A DNA stretch of 64,000 nt, from assembly GCA_013397845.1 (NCBI GenBank), contig VZTG01010070.1:635221-699220 (forward strand), read 5' to 3'. Positions 60,701 to 64,000 of this stretch are shown here, piece after piece. Within the stretch, counting starts at the first letter, position 1. Every line of letters begins with the position of its first letter. This DNA comes from Melanocharis versteri. Lineage: Eukaryota > Chordata > Aves > Passeriformes > Melanocharitidae. The notes beneath the pieces are model-generated. The model was not told where the DNA came from. It saw only the letters and a program-made list of their open reading frames with translations, and made no database searches. Position numbers and translations under genes: made by a program.

Positions 60701-63516
60701 TGTCAGCACATTGTCCTCTCCTTTGCACCTGTGAGCTACACAGCACTTTGAGCAAAGAGCAGTTCTATTGTCTGAGCCCAAGGGTTGAGGGAATCCAGTT
60801 GTACTGAGAGCTTGTGCTGAGACTGTGCAGATATTTGCTCTGGGTTTTTAGAATGGAGATTTAAAATGTTTTGCATCTGGCTAGAGTGCTATTGTAAAGT
60901 TGATTCGGGTGTTTTTGTCCAGTGTCTTATAGTCCTAGAAGAGAGCCTGATGAAAAGGCAGCTCTTTGCATAAATGCTCTTTCCTTTCCTACCACCGGTG
61001 AAACTCGTACAAGGTAGAGCAACAGAGAGGGGTGCTGCTGAAGACTTCAGCATGACCAAGCTCAACTGTCTTCTTCACTAGCAAACTACAGACCTGTAAT
61101 TTCCTTCAGTCAAGATTCCCCAAGTGTTTTTAGCCAAGTACCCTGTAGGATTAGCAGCACTGAGACTGTGGCTATCACATTGTCACTGTGCCTCCATGAG
61201 TGCTTATGCTGAAATGCAGCTCTAGGCTGAGAGGACAAACACACCCACAGAGTTCAATGGGAGCAGATGGTCATTAACTGAGTCAGAATTTTAGACATCT
61301 TTACCTGGTATAAATGAGTACTTCGCTTGAAATCCCTTTCCTTCCAGCTCCTCATCAGAAATAAACTTGATCCACATAAATCTCCCTGTCGATCTAATTA
61401 GTGCAGGACTTTTCAGACCACAGTAACGATTAATGAGAGGAGAGAACCCAAAAGGTCCATCTCGAACCTCCAGATGATCAAAGCGACATTCAAATGAGGG
61501 TTCTATGTAATAGGGTTCATCAAAGGTCAACTCAATTCTTTGTCGTGGAGCAGCTAGACATAAAAAAAAATTGAGCAAAAGATTAAATGAAGATCTAGAT
61601 AAAAAAACACAAGGACAAGAAGTAATGAAGAGACAGGCCTCCAAAACAGCAAAAAAGAAACTGGAAATGTCTCAAAACACATCTGCAGTCTGCTACAAAA
61701 ATTTTAAAAATTATTTTCTAAAAGATACTTTTGCACAGAATCATACAAAATTTTTTGCTTGCTGATCTTAATTGTTGAAAATTCAGAAATCTCATTAATT
61801 TAATGCAGCACATATAACAGATATTAACATATATGCAAAGGAATTCAAACAAGGTTTAGTATTAAGATACAAATTAAAACAAGTGTTCTGTGAAAGCAAA
61901 ATACATAAAAAAGGACAAAACACTGAGCTATGCAGAAAAGAATGGAAAAGAGAAAGATATGAAGAACCACTCACTATTTCTTAGACATAAAGTCCAAATT
62001 TGTAGATCCTTTCACAGAAGACATCTTTTATTAGAATATTCAGAGAAGTATAAGTACTCCATATATGTCAATAATATGTAGGTGGCTACAGATGTTGGTA
62101 AGTCTGAGCCTGTGGCAGCCTAACATCAGGATTCGGATCAGAGCCCTAAATCCTGACTCTCACATCCGTGGTTTGGATCCCAAGACTTTCTCCTGTATGA
62201 ATGGCTTTAGTGTTCCTTGTTCTTGGCATCGGCTGCGCTACGTGAACTTCGCGATCCTGGCTGGGATCTGGAGTGCCAGCACTGAGGAATCGCTGCTGCC
62301 TGCTTTTCCTGAATGCTGAAAGGATTTACTCGTGCGTCTCCAACACTCCCGTCAGGCCTTCTGCCTCACTCACACGAGCTACACACATTTGGAGCTGCTG
62401 GGAATGTTAGCAGTGGTCTGCACGAAGGAGCAGAGCTTGGCAGGAAATTCTGGAGGCACTCAGGCACCCACAGTGTTTCTGTGGAAGGGCTGAGGAGAGC
62501 TGGAAGCTGCTCCTGTGCCCCAGCCCTGCAGCAGGACAGGCTGGCTGCTCCTCAGGGCACTTCCAGGCATGCAAGGTGCAAAACCAAGGTGTGCACGTGA
62601 ACAAGCAAAAAGGAGGGGTCTGTGAGCCACTACTGTGCTGTACAAGTAAAAACTCACTGAACCTCATTACTTTAAATATTTCAATTAATTGATATGAATC
62701 TGATGATTAGGCTGACTAATATTTTTAGCTGACTTCAGTGGGTTTTGAGTGCATTCTAATAAGAGGAAAAATAATTGGAGTGTCTCAAGTCTTGCAGCCT
62801 TTATTTAAGATATTCTCATTGGAATACGGTTTTATTCTAGTTAATGACATTTTTTTGTCCTCATCACATTATTTTAACAGTGACCTCGGCAGTGCTAACA
62901 AATCTCTGTATTTTTAGTACAGTGCTATGGCAGCCAGATGTATCTTTTTTATTAATGAAGGACAGCATAAAGGTTTTCTGCTGGTGAGACAGAACAATAC
63001 AGCATGGTATGAAATAGTCTTTGTCTTTTGCAATCTATTATCAGTGATATTAAGGTAACCAAGCTACAATTTTTATCTTAATAATTCCATACCTTCATAG
63101 ATTACAGTAGATACACTGCTGCTTTTCCTGGCTGTGAGGGTATATCTCATTCTACGTAGCTAATTTCTTAATGTTTGCATTTCTTATTTATTTGTTGTTA
63201 TTACTTCAGAGGCCAAATTTAGCTTCTTGTTCAAGTAAATGACTGCAGAATTCATTATATTACCAGTATGGCCATGCAATACTTCACAGCAGTGTAAAAT
63301 GACAGTTTTAACAGTTCAAGATTTTCCATTTAACAGTAAGATCACAGCAAAACAAAACAGAAATACAGCATGTACCTTCTAAGATATAGATGCACTCTTG
63401 ATTGGGTGGGTACATGTTTGGGTAGTTTGGTGAAGCAAAATGTCCTCCATTACTGGTCCGGACCCAGTTGTCACACTGGGTGGGAGGAATGCGGTTCACT
63501 CCAATATTCTGCCCAC
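48128..63516 (-). CDS. NETO2: Neuropilin and tolloid-like protein 2 (kainate receptor auxiliary subunit), seven exons; signal-peptide exon outside window
   Basis: Exons in transcript order: 63376-63516, 61305-61553, 59163-59207, 58946-59073, 55561-55789, 51642-51755 and 48128-48708 (TAA 48128-48130). All phases agree, giving about 495 residues; human NETO2 has 525 with an exon 1 of about 31. Order of domains: CUB1 (from NIGVNRIPPTQC to AKYSFIP), a short linker, CUB2 (from DCQFELSG to RFRMLFTSFVD), one LDL receptor class A module (PCSGNTYFCHSNM to DENHC), a transmembrane helix (GTIIGITTGIVLVLLIISIL) with a basic stop-transfer (KQPRKK), and a long cytoplasmic tail ending SLSIDF. NETO2 modulates kainate receptor gating and is reported to bind GRIP and KCC2 (family knowledge). 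The extracellular part is nearly identical to human as remembered. Confidence 0.97.
51642..51755 (-). CDS. NETO2: NETO2 LDLa-module exon
   Basis: A 114-base exon encoding one LDL receptor class A module with six cysteines (PCSGNTYFCHSNMC, LVCNGIQNC and DENHC) and the acidic calcium-binding end. Acceptor CCTGCAG, donor GTGAAT. In NETO proteins this module sits just outside the membrane. Confidence 0.95.
55251..55283. repeat. Short tandem duplication, 18-base period
   Basis: The 15-mer AGACTGTGCCCATTT occurs at 55251-55265 and again at 55269-55283, separated by AAA. It lies in a NETO2 intron. Confidence 0.9.
56735..57200. other. GC-rich island inside a NETO2 intron, unassigned
   Basis: Locally GC-rich stretch in an otherwise AT-rich intron. 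Several overlapping open frames run through it on both strands with no recognised protein motif. The most likely explanations are an eroded repeat or a composition-driven island. No splice-compatible NETO2 coding is expected here. Confidence 0.4.
59163..59207 (-). CDS. NETO2: NETO2 45-base microexon linking CUB1 and CUB2
   Basis: The exon encodes DPDFTYLGGILNPIP (split codons at both ends), the linker between the CUB domains. It is too short for ORF-based detection. It is flanked by TTACAG (acceptor) and GTATAG (donor) on the minus strand. The following intron is only 89 bases (59074-59162). Confidence 0.92.
62090..62620. other. GC-richer island inside a NETO2 intron, unassigned
   Basis: About 530 bases with higher GC and scattered CpGs in the intron between 61553 and 63376. 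Overlapping open frames exist on both strands without known motifs. A weak tRNA B-box-like word (GGTTTGGATCC near 62171) is not accompanied by a foldable tRNA. It may be an old interspersed repeat. Confidence 0.4.
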
Positions 63517-63627
63517 CTTCAGTGAAAAAAACAGTGATCAAGTAAGTTTCTTCTGCAAGCATGCAGATTGATTGAAGTAAAACTCTGGCATGACGCATAA
63601 AAAGAAGAAAGTCATTTATTTTGTTGG

Positions 63628-63643
63628 TTTTTTTTTTTTTTTT
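63628..63643. repeat. Poly-T run (T16)
   Basis: Homopolymer just upstream, in transcript sense, of the first recognised NETO2 exon. On the gene's strand it is poly-A, so it is not the splice polypyrimidine tract. Confidence 0.8.
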
Positions 63644-64000
63644 GGTTGCAAGCCTTCTTGTAAGGCACACATGAATATCTATCTAAGAAAATCTTACGTT
63701 TAATTTTGTGGTGGGGTGTATCCTAAAGAAATCAGTTTTTGAATATTAAATATATCCAGAGATCCTTGGAAAGGAGAGGGAGTATTTTTTTTTTATTTAC
63801 CCAACTCAGTTCAGGTTTTTCATACTCTTCTTTCTAAGTGAAATAATCACAGTGGCTGCCAATACCACTATTTTATGGCTTATGTCATCTCTGTTCCTAT
63901 GTAGATATAATTGGAAATATTTGTCAGCTTTTACTGGTTTTGACCCTGATTCCAGAATATGCTATACTTAGGTGGGATATCTATTTACAGTAATTTACTG

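Noticed and set aside
62160..62190. tRNA-like B-box word
   Set aside because: The word has an extra G, there is no A box at proper spacing and no cloverleaf can be drawn.
1..64000. CRISPR arrays, operons, prophage or defence systems
   Set aside because: No direct-repeat/spacer arrays or prokaryotic gene organisation were seen; the window is animal nuclear DNA with spliced genes.

Overview
The window is vertebrate nuclear DNA, most likely from a bird. It shows multi-exon genes with GT-AG introns, proteins close to human DNAJA2 and NETO2, a CR1-type LINE, AT-rich intergenic DNA with short microsatellites, and the DNAJA2-NETO2 neighbour pair that is also adjacent on human 16q. No bacterial, phage or viral gene system is visible. 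I found no previously undescribed system; the notable points are details of gene structure and a few unassigned GC-rich islands.

Layout. (1) 1-6360, plus strand: most of a borealin-family gene, best read as borealin-2 (CDCA9/Dasra-A), a chromosomal passenger complex subunit. I traced nine coding exons; the N-terminal exon(s) lie before the window. One intron uses a GC donor. (2) About 7090-18130, minus strand: DNAJA2, a type I Hsp40 co-chaperone. Exons 2-9 are readable. Exon 1 is missing and probably lies in the 388-base N gap (17608-17995), next to a CpG-rich promoter. CDCA9 and DNAJA2 are tail to tail, with about 750 bases between candidate poly(A) signals. (3) About 18150-18960: a degraded, 5'-truncated CR1 LINE on the minus strand, just upstream of the DNAJA2 CpG island. 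(4) About 19-46 kb: roughly 27 kb without a recognisable gene, holding simple repeats and one solitary CpG-dense block near 28.05-28.2 kb. (5) About 46.3-63.5 kb, minus strand: NETO2, a single-pass CUB/LDLa auxiliary subunit of kainate receptors. Seven coding exons run from the first CUB domain to the stop; the signal-peptide exon lies beyond the right edge. Its introns carry two unassigned GC-rich islands.

The three genes are not functionally linked. They act in mitosis (CDCA9), protein folding (DNAJA2) and synaptic membrane function (NETO2). Exon boundaries were set by reading frame, splice consensus and remembered family protein sequence. All phases agree across each gene, but transcript evidence was not available.
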